Shown here piece after piece: positions 34,372 to 43,460 of a stretch of DNA of 64,000 bases. The stretch lies in assembly GCA_020722685.1 (NCBI GenBank), contig DYKH01000003.1, forward strand, positions 61,846 to 125,845, given 5' to 3'. The translations under genes and the position numbers were made by a program. The notes beneath the pieces are model-generated. The model did not search any database. It was not told the origin of the DNA and saw nothing but the letters and a program-made list of their open reading frames with translations. Every line of letters begins with the position of its first letter. Position 1 is the stretch's first letter. This DNA is from Caldithrix sp. (GTDB taxonomy: Bacteria > KSB1 > UBA2214 > DYKH01).

Positions 34372-34663
34372 GAACTCTTCACCGATGATTTAGAGTGTTC
34401 GTCCTTTTCAACCTAAACGATCACAAGCCCTGCGTATGCAGGGGCCTCCTTCTGCCGTGCAACGAAAAGGAGATCCCTGCATACGCAGGAATGACCGTAC
34501 CGGCCGGACATCCCGTGATGGGTTACATCTGAGCTCATTTTCCTTAAATGGGAATAGGGACGTAAACACGGCCCGGGGGCGTGATTTGGCTTTGTTTCCA
34601 ATTTGATTCTTAGCAACCATGTCTTGGTCCTACTGAAATTCTCATATTCAACCGAATCTCCGG
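34372..34663. other. fliL-fliM gap with a REP-like hairpin
   Basis: No gene. It contains the 61-bp hairpin at 34429-34489 and a ribosome-binding region for fliM. Separating two genes that are usually adjacent, the gap may have been widened by insertion of the repeat. Confidence 0.5.
34429..34489. repeat. REP/MITE-like hairpin between fliL and fliM
   Basis: A 23-bp arm at 34429-34451 (beginning CCTGCGTATGCAGGGG) pairs with 34467-34489 (ending CCTGCATACGCAGG) with two mismatches and a 15-nt loop. Each arm also holds a near-palindrome. The CCTGCGTATGCAGG core followed by AATGAC resembles a widespread class of REP-like repeats. No T-run, so it is not a classical terminator. Confidence 0.7.
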
Positions 34664-35215
34664 CTATTGCATCACGAATTTGGTAAAGTAGACCTTAAGA
34701 ATTTCGATTCCTCCCGTCTGCTTCTTTACGGCCCTTCTAATTTTCTCGCGCAGAATCTCCCGATTGTACGGGTCGCTGAGCCATGAGGCGGTGTGACGGG
34801 CTATCAATGCATTCACGGAATCATATATGGCCGGCTCTTTCAGAGTTAGCTGCTCTTGAGTTTCTTTGTCCTTGAAATAAATGACGACAGACAAAAGCAG
34901 GTATCTGCTTCCTCCGGATTGCGCCGGATTGACGATCATGTCATCCATCCGCAGAACGGCAGCGTTCTTCAACTCCTCCGCAGAAACGTCCTCCTCTGAC
35001 GTCATTTCCAGAGAGTCCTTTTCTGCCGGCTCTGCGGATTCATAGGCATTATGAATGGCCTTCTTCTCCGGTTTCGCCGCCTCTATCTCTTGCTTAACCG
35101 CCGCCGGCGGATGAGCAGGAAGTAAAAATGTGATCACGGCATAAGCCAAGCCGATTTGCAGCAGAAGCATTCCGACCAGCAGCAGAATTTTTGGAGCGAG
35201 CTTCTTCACATTCAT
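34664..35215 (-). CDS. fliL: FliL, flagellar stator-associated membrane protein
   Basis: FliL surrounds the stator and supports torque. The ~183-aa protein has one N-terminal membrane helix (about residues 9-31, ILLLVGMLLLQIGLAYAVITF), a charged, Glu/Ala-rich linker and the periplasmic domain (RYLLLSVVIYFKDKETQEQL, REKIRRAVKKQTGGIEILKVYFTKFVMQ). The TTG at 35221 is an alternative start; I use the ATG at 35215. It lies between flgE and fliM. Confidence 0.93.
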   Translation of the reverse strand: MNVKKLAPKILLLVGMLLLQIGLAYAVITFLLPAHPPAAVKQEIEAAKPEKKAIHNAYESAEPAEKDSLEMTSEEDVSAEELKNAAVLRMDDMIVNPAQSGGSRYLLLSVVIYFKDKETQEQLTLKEPAIYDSVNALIARHTASWLSDPYNREILREKIRRAVKKQTGGIEILKVYFTKFVMQ

Positions 35216-35560
35216 ATTCAATTGGCTCCCATCAACATGGTCAGGATTGATTTTTATTAGTATTTTGCATTGCTCATGATCGAATAGTCAAACAGAACAA
35301 TTCATGCCGCGAAAACCAAGCCCGTAGCGAAATGACCATTGACAACTCTCCAACCAGCGAACCTACCAGACCTTGATCGTGCTCGTTGCTTGGCACGGTC
35401 TTCTTCCGGCGAGAGTCGGACATTCTTCAGTCATTCGGATTCAGACAAAATGACCCTGCGAGAGGCTTCCATATTTTTGCAGCAAAAGCGAGGGAGCAGT
35501 CGCTGCAAAGTCCACATTGCCTCTCGCAGATTTACATGCTCAAGAATCCTTCTTCATCGG
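35216..35560. other. flgE-fliL gap with a long double hairpin
   Basis: No gene supported in ~345 bp. The part next to flgE holds the inverted repeat at 35456-35529. A possible -35 TTGACT lies near 35288 on the minus strand, but no -10 is at a good distance. Confidence 0.45.
35456..35529. repeat. Nested inverted repeat just after flgE
   Basis: An 11-bp perfect arm CTGCGAGAGGC (35456-35466) faces GCCTCTCGCAG (35519-35529). Inside it, TTTGCAGC faces GCTGCAAA, also perfect. Together they can form a 74-nt two-step hairpin starting 32 bp after the flgE stop. There is only a weak T-run, so a REP-type element or RNA-stabilising structure is as likely as a terminator. Confidence 0.7.
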
Positions 35561-37549
35561 CTACCGTTTCAACCTGATGACCTCATCGAGCAGGGTATCA
35601 CCGGTGGTGATGACGCGAGCGTTCGCTTGAAACCCTCGCTGAGCAATGATCATATTGGTGAATTCTTGCACCAAATCGACGTTGGACATTTCCAAAGCGC
35701 TGGGAGCGATCTTGGCTATGATCGTGCTTCCGGCCCAGCCTTTGACGGCTGCGCCACTGTTGCCCCCTGCCGCAAATAGATTCTCGCCTTGCTGCTCCAG
35801 ACCGGTTGGATTGTTAAATGTCGCCACTGCGACTTGTGCCAACACTTGATTGACACCATTGGTAAAGTGTCCCGTAATGGTGCCGGTCTCATCAAAGGAA
35901 ATATTGTAAAGATCGCCCATGCCGTAGCCGTCCTGATCGTTGATCAGATTGGTGCTCTGGGTGCTGAACTGGGTGATCCCGTCAAAGTTTCCCGCCAAAC
36001 CGGCATCGAACGCAATGGACATAGGGGCGCCGCCATCACCGGGTTCGAAGGTGAGCGGACTGCCATCCTCGACCTCGAAATAGGCCAGACTGCCGTCCGG
36101 ATTGAACTTGACAACGCCGCGATTCCCCGCCGACGGCGTGATCGCACCATCATCTATCACCGCTTCCCATCTCCATAAGCCGGGCTCTTCAGTGGAGGAG
36201 ATATTGGTGAACTGCACGGCTACATTGTGCGTTTTGCCTTTGCTGTCATAGACGGTGGCGCTGGTAACGTGTTGTCCGGCATCGTTTCCCTCCTGTGTCA
36301 CGGAGAATTGCGGCAGGGTAACGACGTTGGAGGTTGCTTGATCGAAAATCGAAAGAGTGGCCAAAGTCTTTGAAGCTCCGCCGACTGCGTCGGTGATGCT
36401 CAACTGCCCATCCGTCGTCAGCGAGACCGTCGAACCCGGAAAAGCGCTGTTCAGGGCATCGAGTAGGTCTTGCACCGTATCTCCGGCCGTGTAGGTATAA
36501 ACGCTTTGCACAGTCTGGCCGCTGTGGTTGGTGCCATTGATTCGGATTTCATCACCGGCATCGAGAACGCCGGCGATGAAAGACAAATCATTGAGTTCGG
36601 TTGTGGCCGTGGTTCCGGCTGCAGGTGTCGTGCTCAAATTCAGTGAAGTCCCTGCCGCCGTGAAAGAGCCCGAAAGCCTCAGCGTGGTGCTTGCCCCGCC
36701 CCTATCGGTCGTGCGAATTTTCAGCATCTCATTGCCGCCGCTCTCCTCCAGCTCAACGGCCACGCCGCCAGCAAGGGTATGGCTTTGTGACAATTTGGTG
36801 TTGATCTCGGCCAACAGCTCGCTCATGGAGTTGTAGGTCCCTGCCGTCAGAGTAAGCGTGTCGCTGACCGTGCCTCCGGCGTTGTTGTCGATTTCAATGG
36901 TCAATTCGTTGTTCGCCGCCGTCAGAGTAATTGGCGCGGACCAGGCATCACTGATGATTTGGGCGCTTTGAGCGAAGGAGGCGCCCAATACTTGGCTCGT
37001 TTGCAAAGAGTTTGAATCGAGGTTGCCGGAAAAGCTAATCTTCGAAGTTGCTTTGGCCGGTGCTCGCTGCCCAAAAGGCAATTGGATTTCTGAAATGGCC
37101 GTTCCCGAAGCAATCTCGCCGGCGGCATCTGCCATGCGTCCTTGGACACGGTAGCCGGTGTTGGCCAACACCAGATTGCCGGCGCCGTCCACGGCAAAGT
37201 TACCGGCGCGGGAATAGAATTCTTGATTTCCGTTGCTCAGCACAAAAAAAGCATCGCCTTGAATGGCCAAATCGAGCTTGTTATCGGTGCTCTCCAAATT
37301 GCCCTGAGTGAAGATCTTGTCGATGGCCGCGACGCTCATCCCCAGACCCACGTTCATGGGATTGACGCCGCCCAATGCGTTGTTCGGTCCCATACCCACT
37401 TGCAGGGCTTGGGAAAGGCTGTCCTGAAAGGTTACGCGGCCAGCCTTGTAACCGATGGTATTGACGTTGGCAATGTTGTTGCCAATGACATCCATTTGAA
37501 TCTGATGGTTTTTCAAACCAGCGACCCCAGAAAAAAGTGAGCGCATCAT
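35561..37549 (-). CDS. flgE: FlgE, flagellar hook protein
   Basis: FlgE polymerises into the hook. The 662-aa protein is longer than the enteric form (~400), with the extra length in the surface domains. The N-terminus (MMRSLFSGVAGLKNHQIQMD, GNNIANVNTIGYKAGR) and C-terminus (LEMSNVDLVQEFTNMIIAQ, RGFQANARVITTGDTLLDEV) are canonical. The middle is rich in Thr, Ser, Asn and Gly. GGAG 9 nt upstream supports the start. It follows the TIGR02530-type gene with a hairpin in the leader. Confidence 0.96.
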   Translation of the reverse strand: MMRSLFSGVAGLKNHQIQMDVIGNNIANVNTIGYKAGRVTFQDSLSQALQVGMGPNNALGGVNPMNVGLGMSVAAIDKIFTQGNLESTDNKLDLAIQGDAFFVLSNGNQEFYSRAGNFAVDGAGNLVLANTGYRVQGRMADAAGEIASGTAISEIQLPFGQRAPAKATSKISFSGNLDSNSLQTSQVLGASFAQSAQIISDAWSAPITLTAANNELTIEIDNNAGGTVSDTLTLTAGTYNSMSELLAEINTKLSQSHTLAGGVAVELEESGGNEMLKIRTTDRGGASTTLRLSGSFTAAGTSLNLSTTPAAGTTATTELNDLSFIAGVLDAGDEIRINGTNHSGQTVQSVYTYTAGDTVQDLLDALNSAFPGSTVSLTTDGQLSITDAVGGASKTLATLSIFDQATSNVVTLPQFSVTQEGNDAGQHVTSATVYDSKGKTHNVAVQFTNISSTEEPGLWRWEAVIDDGAITPSAGNRGVVKFNPDGSLAYFEVEDGSPLTFEPGDGGAPMSIAFDAGLAGNFDGITQFSTQSTNLINDQDGYGMGDLYNISFDETGTITGHFTNGVNQVLAQVAVATFNNPTGLEQQGENLFAAGGNSGAAVKGWAGSTIIAKIAPSALEMSNVDLVQEFTNMIIAQRGFQANARVITTGDTLLDEVIRLKR

Positions 37550-37572
37550 TTTATGTTTCTCCTTTGTTATTT

Positions 37573-37596
37573 GGCTGCCTCGATCAGTCGGCAGCC
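37573..37596. other. Hairpin in the flgE leader
   Basis: GGCTGCC (37573-37579) and GGCAGCC (37590-37596) form a perfect 7-bp stem with a 10-nt loop, 24-47 bp upstream of the flgE start. It could affect translation or message stability. No T-run follows. Confidence 0.45.
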
Positions 37597-37629
37597 ACTG
37601 GGCTTCCCCAATGGGGTCCAGCCCGATTG

Positions 37630-38013
37630 TTAAATGACGATTGCACTGTCGATATTCGTGAAAACATTGTCCCGCATGCTGATGCTGTCCATCGCGGTGA
37701 TGACGGTCCGGTTGGGCACGCTGACTACAAACGCCAGATCATCCATAAGCACCAGCGATTCGTTGCCCCCTTTTTCCGCAATCCGATGCACCGCCTCTTT
37801 CAGCTTTAGATTGTCCTCCGTCGTCATGACGATGCTGCGTTCTTGCATGCGTACCTGTGCATGCGCCGAGAATTTGATTTCCTGCGCCGCTTGGGATTGT
37901 TCCTTGCGCAAGAGATCGTCAAAACTCGCCGGCCCATGATACTGAGTGGGCGTCTGTATTTGTTTGAGACGTTCCGCGTCCACTCGTCTTATTGAGCTAA
38001 TACTCTGCGCCAA
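37630..38013 (-). CDS. Flagellar operon protein of the TIGR02530 type
   Basis: A ~127-aa protein of the small family found between flgD and flgE in many non-enteric bacteria (TIGR02530). The C-terminal half is typical: KFSAHAQVRMQERSI, EAVHRIAEKGGNESLVLMD and NRTVITAMDSISMRDNVFTN. Its exact function is not settled; position suggests a role in hook assembly. A GTG at 38022 is in frame, but AGGAGG is 8 nt before the TTG at 38013. Confidence 0.9.
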   Translation of the reverse strand: MAQSISSIRRVDAERLKQIQTPTQYHGPASFDDLLRKEQSQAAQEIKFSAHAQVRMQERSIVMTTEDNLKLKEAVHRIAEKGGNESLVLMDDLAFVVSVPNRTVITAMDSISMRDNVFTNIDSAIVI

Positions 38014-38054
38014 GCTACTCACCTCCTTTCATTGATTTTCATAAAGTATTACCA

Positions 38055-38711
38055 TCACCCCCGCACTTGCATCACGTCTTCCGGGCTGATCTCGACCTCC
38101 CCGATCAGAATGATGGGAGCGCCTTCCTCGAAACGAACGCCGGTGACCGTCCCCCTGATCATCTTTTGCGCGCTCATCGTTTGACCATCCGAGTCCTTCG
38201 CTGTTACCTCAAAGAGGTACCGGCCGGCCGCCATTCGCAAGCCGCTCAAGTTCGTTCCGTCCCATCGCACCCAATGCTCCCCAGCGGTGACTTGCCCGAG
38301 ATCCATGGTCTTGATCAGTTGGCCATCCATCGAGTAAACGGCAAAGCTAACTTTCGCGTCTTCCTTGATCCGATAGCCGAACGAAGCATCCGCCGAAGCA
38401 TCAAGGTTCAATGAATCGCTCAGCCCGGTCACTTCTTTACCCAGCAAGGTCGGCATCATGGCGTTGCTCATGGATTGGGTGAGGAGCGCGTTGGACTCCA
38501 AGTTGGAGTTGACGTTCCACAATTGCTCCAGAGAGCTGAATTGCGCCAACTGGGCGACGAATTCCGTATTCTCCATCGGATTGAGAGGGTCTTGGTATTT
38601 AAGCTGAGCCACCAATAGATTGAGAAACGCTTGCTTGCCCAAAGAAGAATTGCCGGTCAGACTCTGGGTTAATCCCAACTGACTTGTACTGTCTACGCCG
38701 CTAACAGACAT
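38055..38711 (-). CDS. flgD: FlgD, hook-capping protein
   Basis: FlgD is the scaffold that caps the growing hook. The protein (218 aa from the ATG at 38711, which has GGAGG 7 nt upstream) carries the FlgD signature QAFLNLLVAQLKYQDPLNPM and ENTEFVAQLAQFSSLEQ. A FlgD Tudor/FnIII-like C-terminal part follows (WDGTNLSGLRMAAGRYLFEV). The frame stays open 15 codons upstream. It lies between fliK and the TIGR02530-type gene. Confidence 0.96.
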   Translation of the reverse strand: MSVSGVDSTSQLGLTQSLTGNSSLGKQAFLNLLVAQLKYQDPLNPMENTEFVAQLAQFSSLEQLWNVNSNLESNALLTQSMSNAMMPTLLGKEVTGLSDSLNLDASADASFGYRIKEDAKVSFAVYSMDGQLIKTMDLGQVTAGEHWVRWDGTNLSGLRMAAGRYLFEVTAKDSDGQTMSAQKMIRGTVTGVRFEEGAPIILIGEVEISPEDVMQVRG

Positions 38712-38803
38712 TTTATCACCTCCTTCGAATGCGACCGCATGCTGTGATTGCTGCATTGCGGAATCAAAAGTTCTACCAGAGACATTCTCTGATTAGGCCC
38801 GAA

Positions 38804-41800
38804 TTAGCCAACAACCTCGTAAGAAGACCAGCTTCTTTCCAGAATGGGTCTTGACCGGGAGCTTTGAGAACCGGACAAGGTAGCTACATTCTCGTCCTGA
38901 CGCTTTTTTCGTATATCGCGCCACCGCTTGCCCAGCAGATTGTGCTGCGCCAGAAACTGCCGGTGAGCTCGATCATCGACAAATACCCGCAGCTCGGTGA
39001 CGGGGGTTTCACCTTTCTCCAACTGCTGCTTGAGGTCGTCCAGCGAATTCTCCAACAAGTTTTTGCTCTCTTCGGACTGAACCCGGATTGACACATCGGC
39101 GCCGTGCCCACGATGCATCAAATGGATCCTCAATATGCCAAGCTCTTCCGATTCGGCGCGAATGACCAAGTTGTCTTCACTTTGCAACAATTGTTTGGCG
39201 TGCGCGGAAATCCATGCACCCAGCGTTGTCAGCGTGACGGGAGCAAGGCGAGGCATTACCGGCCGGTCTGCAAACCGACCTTCCGCGGGGTAAGGCGCAT
39301 CCAGCACTCCCACTCGCAAATCATCTTGATTATCTACCACACTTACATTCACAGGCCCATCCTTTCCGTCGCTTGCAGATTTTATGAGTTTGCTTTGCTG
39401 ATTCACTTCCTTGTTTGTCGATGAATATTCCAAAGGCCGACGCGCAGCGATTTCACCGGCCGTCACCCGGCTTTTTTCGACTCTATGAGACCATTTTGTG
39501 AACTGGTGAGCGAACCGCTCTTGCAAAGGCTCTTTGTTCATCGCGGCGGCGAGTTTCGGTTCCACGCCGTTCCCGGTTAGCATTTCCGCATTGGGGGCAA
39601 CAGACCTCATTGCCAGACCGCTTTCCGCCGTCGACTTGAGATTAGCCCGGGGCGGCTCCTGCGTCGATGGTGCGGATTTTCTGTTCACCGAGTGCGCCGA
39701 GGAAGCTTCGTCTTTTGCCGCATATTTCTCGACGACAGGTGATTCCACCGTGGCGGGTTTCCGGATTTTGAAATCGGCTCCCGAGCCGCCCGGCAAATTC
39801 AGAGTTAACTCTCTCAGCCGGTCGGGCTTTCCATCCGCTTTGGCCGGCATCCAAGAGGTCGTGAAGCTCGCCGGCGTATATTTGTGGGATTGTAACCGCC
39901 TCGAAAGAAAATCCTCCACGACGATTTTGCCATCTTTATTAGCCGTCACTTTGTACAAATCGGAGACATTAACTGAATCCTTCACCAAGCTACCTGGCGC
40001 TGCCAATTTGAACTCGGCGGCATGGTCTTCCATAACTGGTTCCGGCTGCCCGCTTGTCAGTGGCGAGGACCGAACCTTTTCCTCCACTGCAATGCTCCTT
40101 GGAGACGATTCCGTCGATACAGATCTGAGGTGTTTGAAATCTGCTTTCGGATTACTCTGCTGATTCTGACTTGGCGCACTTGACTGCCCAGACTTTTCAT
40201 CAGCTTTGGTCGGCATCGGGGAGGTCCTGAAGCTTACCGGCGCCTTCTGGCCGGATTGAATCTGCCTCAAGATAAAGTCCTCCACGACGATTTTTTTGTC
40301 ACCGAGGACCGTTGCCCCTTTCAGATCGGAAACACCTGTGATCGGCGAAAGCGTCACCGAGGCTCGTCCGCCCTTGGCCGCTGGCGTTTCGCGGCCGCTG
40401 GAGGCACTCAGCTCAGAACTGTCGGCCGCGGGCACAGAATGGGTGGACCTTTTGCTTCCCAGATCATTGGCCGCGCTCCCCTTTCCTGAGGCGGCAAACG
40501 GCAGAACCGGATTAGTTTTTCCCAATGGCGCAGCGGCGCCGGCCGGGCCAGCATGAGTTTGGGCCAATGCTGAAACACTAAAGCCGGGCTGTTCAAATGT
40601 CTCCTGTCCGTGAGAGGAGCTGCCATTCACCGGAAAGCGGATTCTATCATTCTTGCAAACGGCCTCGATCCTGGTCCCTATCGTCTGCCGATCCGGTCCA
40701 GCGTCACGATCCATTTCCTTATCAAGGAGGCCCATGCGGGGCAGGTTTTTCACCTTATGAGTCGATGTTCTTGAGGACGCATCTATCTGCTGCCTGGCCT
40801 CAGCTTTGCGTGTCGGCTCAGGAGGGCTCATGAGGTTCGCCGATTCGACTTGCACGACATGAGTGGCTAGGTCCTTGTCGCCTATTATTGCCATTCCCGG
40901 AACTACTGGTGCGCTTTGGGCAGGAAGGGATGTGTTGCTGAACATTTCCCCGGAGCTTGGTGTTGCCGTCTCCGACGTTTGTCCGGCAATTCGTTTCTCG
41001 GGTGCATTGCCGAGGCTGATAAAGCCCTTTGTTGCGGCCAAGGAAATACCGGCTGCAGAGTCCATGCCTGCTGGTTTGGCGGCCCAAATCGTTTCTTTTC
41101 CGGAAGAGCGGTGCAGCGGAACTTTGTTCTCATCGCCCGGAAGCCCCGTCGGCATATCCAACGGCAGCTTGTCCTTGGTTGTGGCAGACGAGCCGATTAT
41201 GCTCATGCCTGTGGTCCTGCCAGTCGAAAGGACAATGCCAGTAAGGCGTTCTTCGCTGCCTGTCCCCGCTTCCTGCCAATTTGTCGGCCTAACCGGAGCG
41301 AGAACCGAGAAATCTTTGGTCGGCTGGCCAGAAGTCGTTGCCGCCGGTTCCGTCGCAGGCGAGCTTTTCGATCTATTCGGCAAAATGGGAGCGCTGACGA
41401 AATTTGCTTGCGTAACCAGTGAAGTGTCGGTACTGTGTTGGCGACTTTCTTTCACCCTTTCCGAGCGCATCTGCGTACCGGTTTGATTGGATATCTCACC
41501 CAATGGCTCTGGCACGGGCACAAAGGTCATCGGACTCTGCGTTCCGTTAGACCCAGCGTCGTTTGGTGTCGGAATATTCCGCCTGTCTATGAATTCCTTT
41601 GTTTTGGCCGAGACGACGCTTACCGCGTATTCAGGCGGCAAGGTTCCGGGGAATTCGTCAGCTTGGACTGCCTGTGGGCCATTCAACCCAGCAAGCAGAA
41701 CCAACTCTGTATTCAAGCCGGCTGCGAGAATCAAATCGCCAAAGAATGGGCCATCCATTTTCTCCAAGATTCGAGCATTTGGGGAAACTCTTCCACGCTC

Positions 41801-41986
41801 TCGCTCACCTACCATTGCAGTGGGTACAGGTTGCGGGCTTTTGCCTCTCAGCAACGGCGCAAAAACGCGACTGTTCCTTGAGACATCGAATTGGCTTGCG
41901 GGCGTCGCTTGCATTTTCTGCTGTCGGTCTCGGAGCCAAAGTTGCTTCCAGCCGGGAATCATAATATGTGTGTTGGCTGCCTTCAT
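38804..41986 (-). CDS. fliK: FliK, hook-length control protein, very long
   Basis: FliK measures the hook and triggers the export switch at FlhB. The 1060-aa product is two to three times the usual length. Most of it is Ser/Pro/Ala/Lys-rich and of low complexity. The C-terminal Flg_hook domain is recognisable (SEELGILRIHLMHRGHGADV, then LENSLDDLKQQLEKGETPV). Two internal segments repeat: KIVVEDFILRQIQSGQ and KIVVEDFLSRRLQSHK, about 366 bp apart. The ATG at 41986 overlaps the motE stop as ATGA; an ATG 12 codons earlier is less likely. Confidence 0.9.
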   Translation of the reverse strand: MKAANTHIMIPGWKQLWLRDRQQKMQATPASQFDVSRNSRVFAPLLRGKSPQPVPTAMVGERERGRVSPNARILEKMDGPFFGDLILAAGLNTELVLLAGLNGPQAVQADEFPGTLPPEYAVSVVSAKTKEFIDRRNIPTPNDAGSNGTQSPMTFVPVPEPLGEISNQTGTQMRSERVKESRQHSTDTSLVTQANFVSAPILPNRSKSSPATEPAATTSGQPTKDFSVLAPVRPTNWQEAGTGSEERLTGIVLSTGRTTGMSIIGSSATTKDKLPLDMPTGLPGDENKVPLHRSSGKETIWAAKPAGMDSAAGISLAATKGFISLGNAPEKRIAGQTSETATPSSGEMFSNTSLPAQSAPVVPGMAIIGDKDLATHVVQVESANLMSPPEPTRKAEARQQIDASSRTSTHKVKNLPRMGLLDKEMDRDAGPDRQTIGTRIEAVCKNDRIRFPVNGSSSHGQETFEQPGFSVSALAQTHAGPAGAAAPLGKTNPVLPFAASGKGSAANDLGSKRSTHSVPAADSSELSASSGRETPAAKGGRASVTLSPITGVSDLKGATVLGDKKIVVEDFILRQIQSGQKAPVSFRTSPMPTKADEKSGQSSAPSQNQQSNPKADFKHLRSVSTESSPRSIAVEEKVRSSPLTSGQPEPVMEDHAAEFKLAAPGSLVKDSVNVSDLYKVTANKDGKIVVEDFLSRRLQSHKYTPASFTTSWMPAKADGKPDRLRELTLNLPGGSGADFKIRKPATVESPVVEKYAAKDEASSAHSVNRKSAPSTQEPPRANLKSTAESGLAMRSVAPNAEMLTGNGVEPKLAAAMNKEPLQERFAHQFTKWSHRVEKSRVTAGEIAARRPLEYSSTNKEVNQQSKLIKSASDGKDGPVNVSVVDNQDDLRVGVLDAPYPAEGRFADRPVMPRLAPVTLTTLGAWISAHAKQLLQSEDNLVIRAESEELGILRIHLMHRGHGADVSIRVQSEESKNLLENSLDDLKQQLEKGETPVTELRVFVDDRAHRQFLAQHNLLGKRWRDIRKKRQDENVATLSGSQSSRSRPILERSWSSYEVVG

Positions 41987-42810
41987 TCCGTTTTCCGGCC
42001 GCCTTCTGCCATGATCCGGCAAATCCTGGTTGCTCGCTCCACACTCATGGCCTCCAAGATCTTGGCCGTTTGCCGGATTTTAATTTTCAAAAGAATATCT
42101 GCCACCGTTCCATCGTCAAACTGCGCCAATATGGAAGCCGCGGTGTTGGGCTTCATTGCGCTGTATATTTTCGCACTATTGGCAATGGCCGCTTTTCGTT
42201 CCGCCCCTTCCATGGCTTTGAGCGCCGCGATCCTCGCGGCAGAGGTGTCCTCAGAACTGGAGCCAAGCGGAGCTGTTGAAGATGCGTCTTCCGCTGTTTC
42301 CTTGGCATCCGACATCAGCACCAAAATGGTATCGCGACTGGCCTTTTGCCCTTGTTCTTTGGCCAAGATCTCCGTCCAAAGCGCATCGTTTTCGATCTGC
42401 TGTTTTCTGCTCTCGTTGAGCAACACTTTCACTTCCGCTTGCAAAGAAGCCAACTCCTCCAAGACATTTGGGTCAAGGGAAGTTTTCTGCTTGGCGTTCA
42501 TTGAATCAAACGCCATCGGTTCGTTCGACCTTGCTGCCATATAGTCCGCTGCCGAGGAATTGGGCATCATTGCCTGGTGCGTTTCGCTCATCTCGGAGGC
42601 AAGCGAGCCTAATTGGTCGATGACGGTGGCGGATTTCATCCTCGCCCGGTACACGAAAAAATATGTGACCAGAAATATGATAAAGAACGACCACAAAAAT
42701 GCAATGCTGTAAAGCATCATCTTCTTCGACAAAACCGGAGCCGGTAATTGGGCTTCTTCTTCAGGCGAAGCCTCTAACTGGTCCGGCGTCTCTGTCTCTT
42801 GTTCAGTCAT
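41983..42810 (-). CDS. MotE/FlbB-like flagellar protein
   Basis: A 275-aa protein with an acidic N-terminus and one membrane helix (about residues 32-53, LYSIAFLWSFFIIFLVTYFF). A periplasmic helical, coiled-coil-rich region follows, then a C-terminal MgtE-N-like domain (YSAMKPNTAASILAQFDDG, TVADILLKIKIRQTAKILEAM). This layout matches MotE, a chaperone for MotC in rhizobia, and spirochaetal FlbB. It overlaps fliJ by 4 bp and fliK by 4 bp, so it is tightly built into the operon. A role at the stator or basal-body collar is inference. Confidence 0.8.
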   Translation of the reverse strand: MTEQETETPDQLEASPEEEAQLPAPVLSKKMMLYSIAFLWSFFIIFLVTYFFVYRARMKSATVIDQLGSLASEMSETHQAMMPNSSAADYMAARSNEPMAFDSMNAKQKTSLDPNVLEELASLQAEVKVLLNESRKQQIENDALWTEILAKEQGQKASRDTILVLMSDAKETAEDASSTAPLGSSSEDTSAARIAALKAMEGAERKAAIANSAKIYSAMKPNTAASILAQFDDGTVADILLKIKIRQTAKILEAMSVERATRICRIMAEGGRKTE

Positions 42811-43277
42811 TTTTCTAAATCACTTCCTTGTTCTGTCCTTTTTGCGACCGACTGGAGACCGGCGATCTCGTCCAATGCTTTTTGTTCGCTGCGCTCGGTT
42901 TCGAGCCAATACTCTTCCAAGCGATACTCGCGCAGTTTCTCCATAATCCGTTTCGAGCGCATGGCCTTGATCAAAGCCGTCCGGCAATGCTCCACGCGCT
43001 GGCCGGCAGATTGCACTTTTGTCTGCTGCCTCTGCCTCCGTTGCCGTTGTCCTTCCAGCGAGTTGTGAGCCAGAGTTATCATCACCGGATTCACCCCCTC
43101 CTCTTGCAGCGAATCCAAAACCTGCAACGACCTTTCTTCTTCCATTTGCATGGCCTGCAAACGTTGCTTTTCTTTTTCCCACGCTTGGGAAGCTACGGTT
43201 ATCTCCCGCTGCCTTTGCTTTTCGCGAATCCGACGGACTCTGAGCACCCGTTCGAGGGAAAACTGGAATCGCTTCAC
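42807..43277 (-). CDS. fliJ: FliJ, export ATPase stalk protein
   Basis: FliJ is the coiled-coil stalk in the FliI hexamer. The 156-aa protein is almost entirely helical and charged, starting FQFSLERVLRVRRIREKQRQ, as FliJ does. The start is a GTG with AAGG shortly upstream. It is separated from fliI by a 183-bp gap with a GC-rich hairpin, and overlaps the MotE-like gene by 4 bp. Confidence 0.88.
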   Translation of the reverse strand: MKRFQFSLERVLRVRRIREKQRQREITVASQAWEKEKQRLQAMQMEEERSLQVLDSLQEEGVNPVMITLAHNSLEGQRQRRQRQQTKVQSAGQRVEHCRTALIKAMRSKRIMEKLREYRLEEYWLETERSEQKALDEIAGLQSVAKRTEQGSDLEK

Positions 43278-43347
43278 TTCACCTTCTCACGTGGTAATTG
43301 TTGAGGTATACCTCGATTTCGCTTGGCTGCTACCTTCCGTGATGGCC

Positions 43348-43376
43348 GCGGGGGCCAGGAACCGGGACGGCCCCGC
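43348..43376. other. GC-rich hairpin between fliI and fliJ
   Basis: GCGGGGGCC (43348-43356) pairs with GGCCCCGC (43369-43376), an 8-bp stem with one extra C and a ~12-nt loop. No T-run follows on the minus strand, so it may slow or process the message rather than end it. Most neighbouring genes overlap, which makes this gap stand out. Confidence 0.5.
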
Positions 43377-43460
43377 GTTGCCGGGAGTTTTCCTTTCGCG
43401 GTGACCTTTTGAGCGCCCAGCTGTTCATTACGCAGAATTACCACCTTCTGCCAACAGGCG

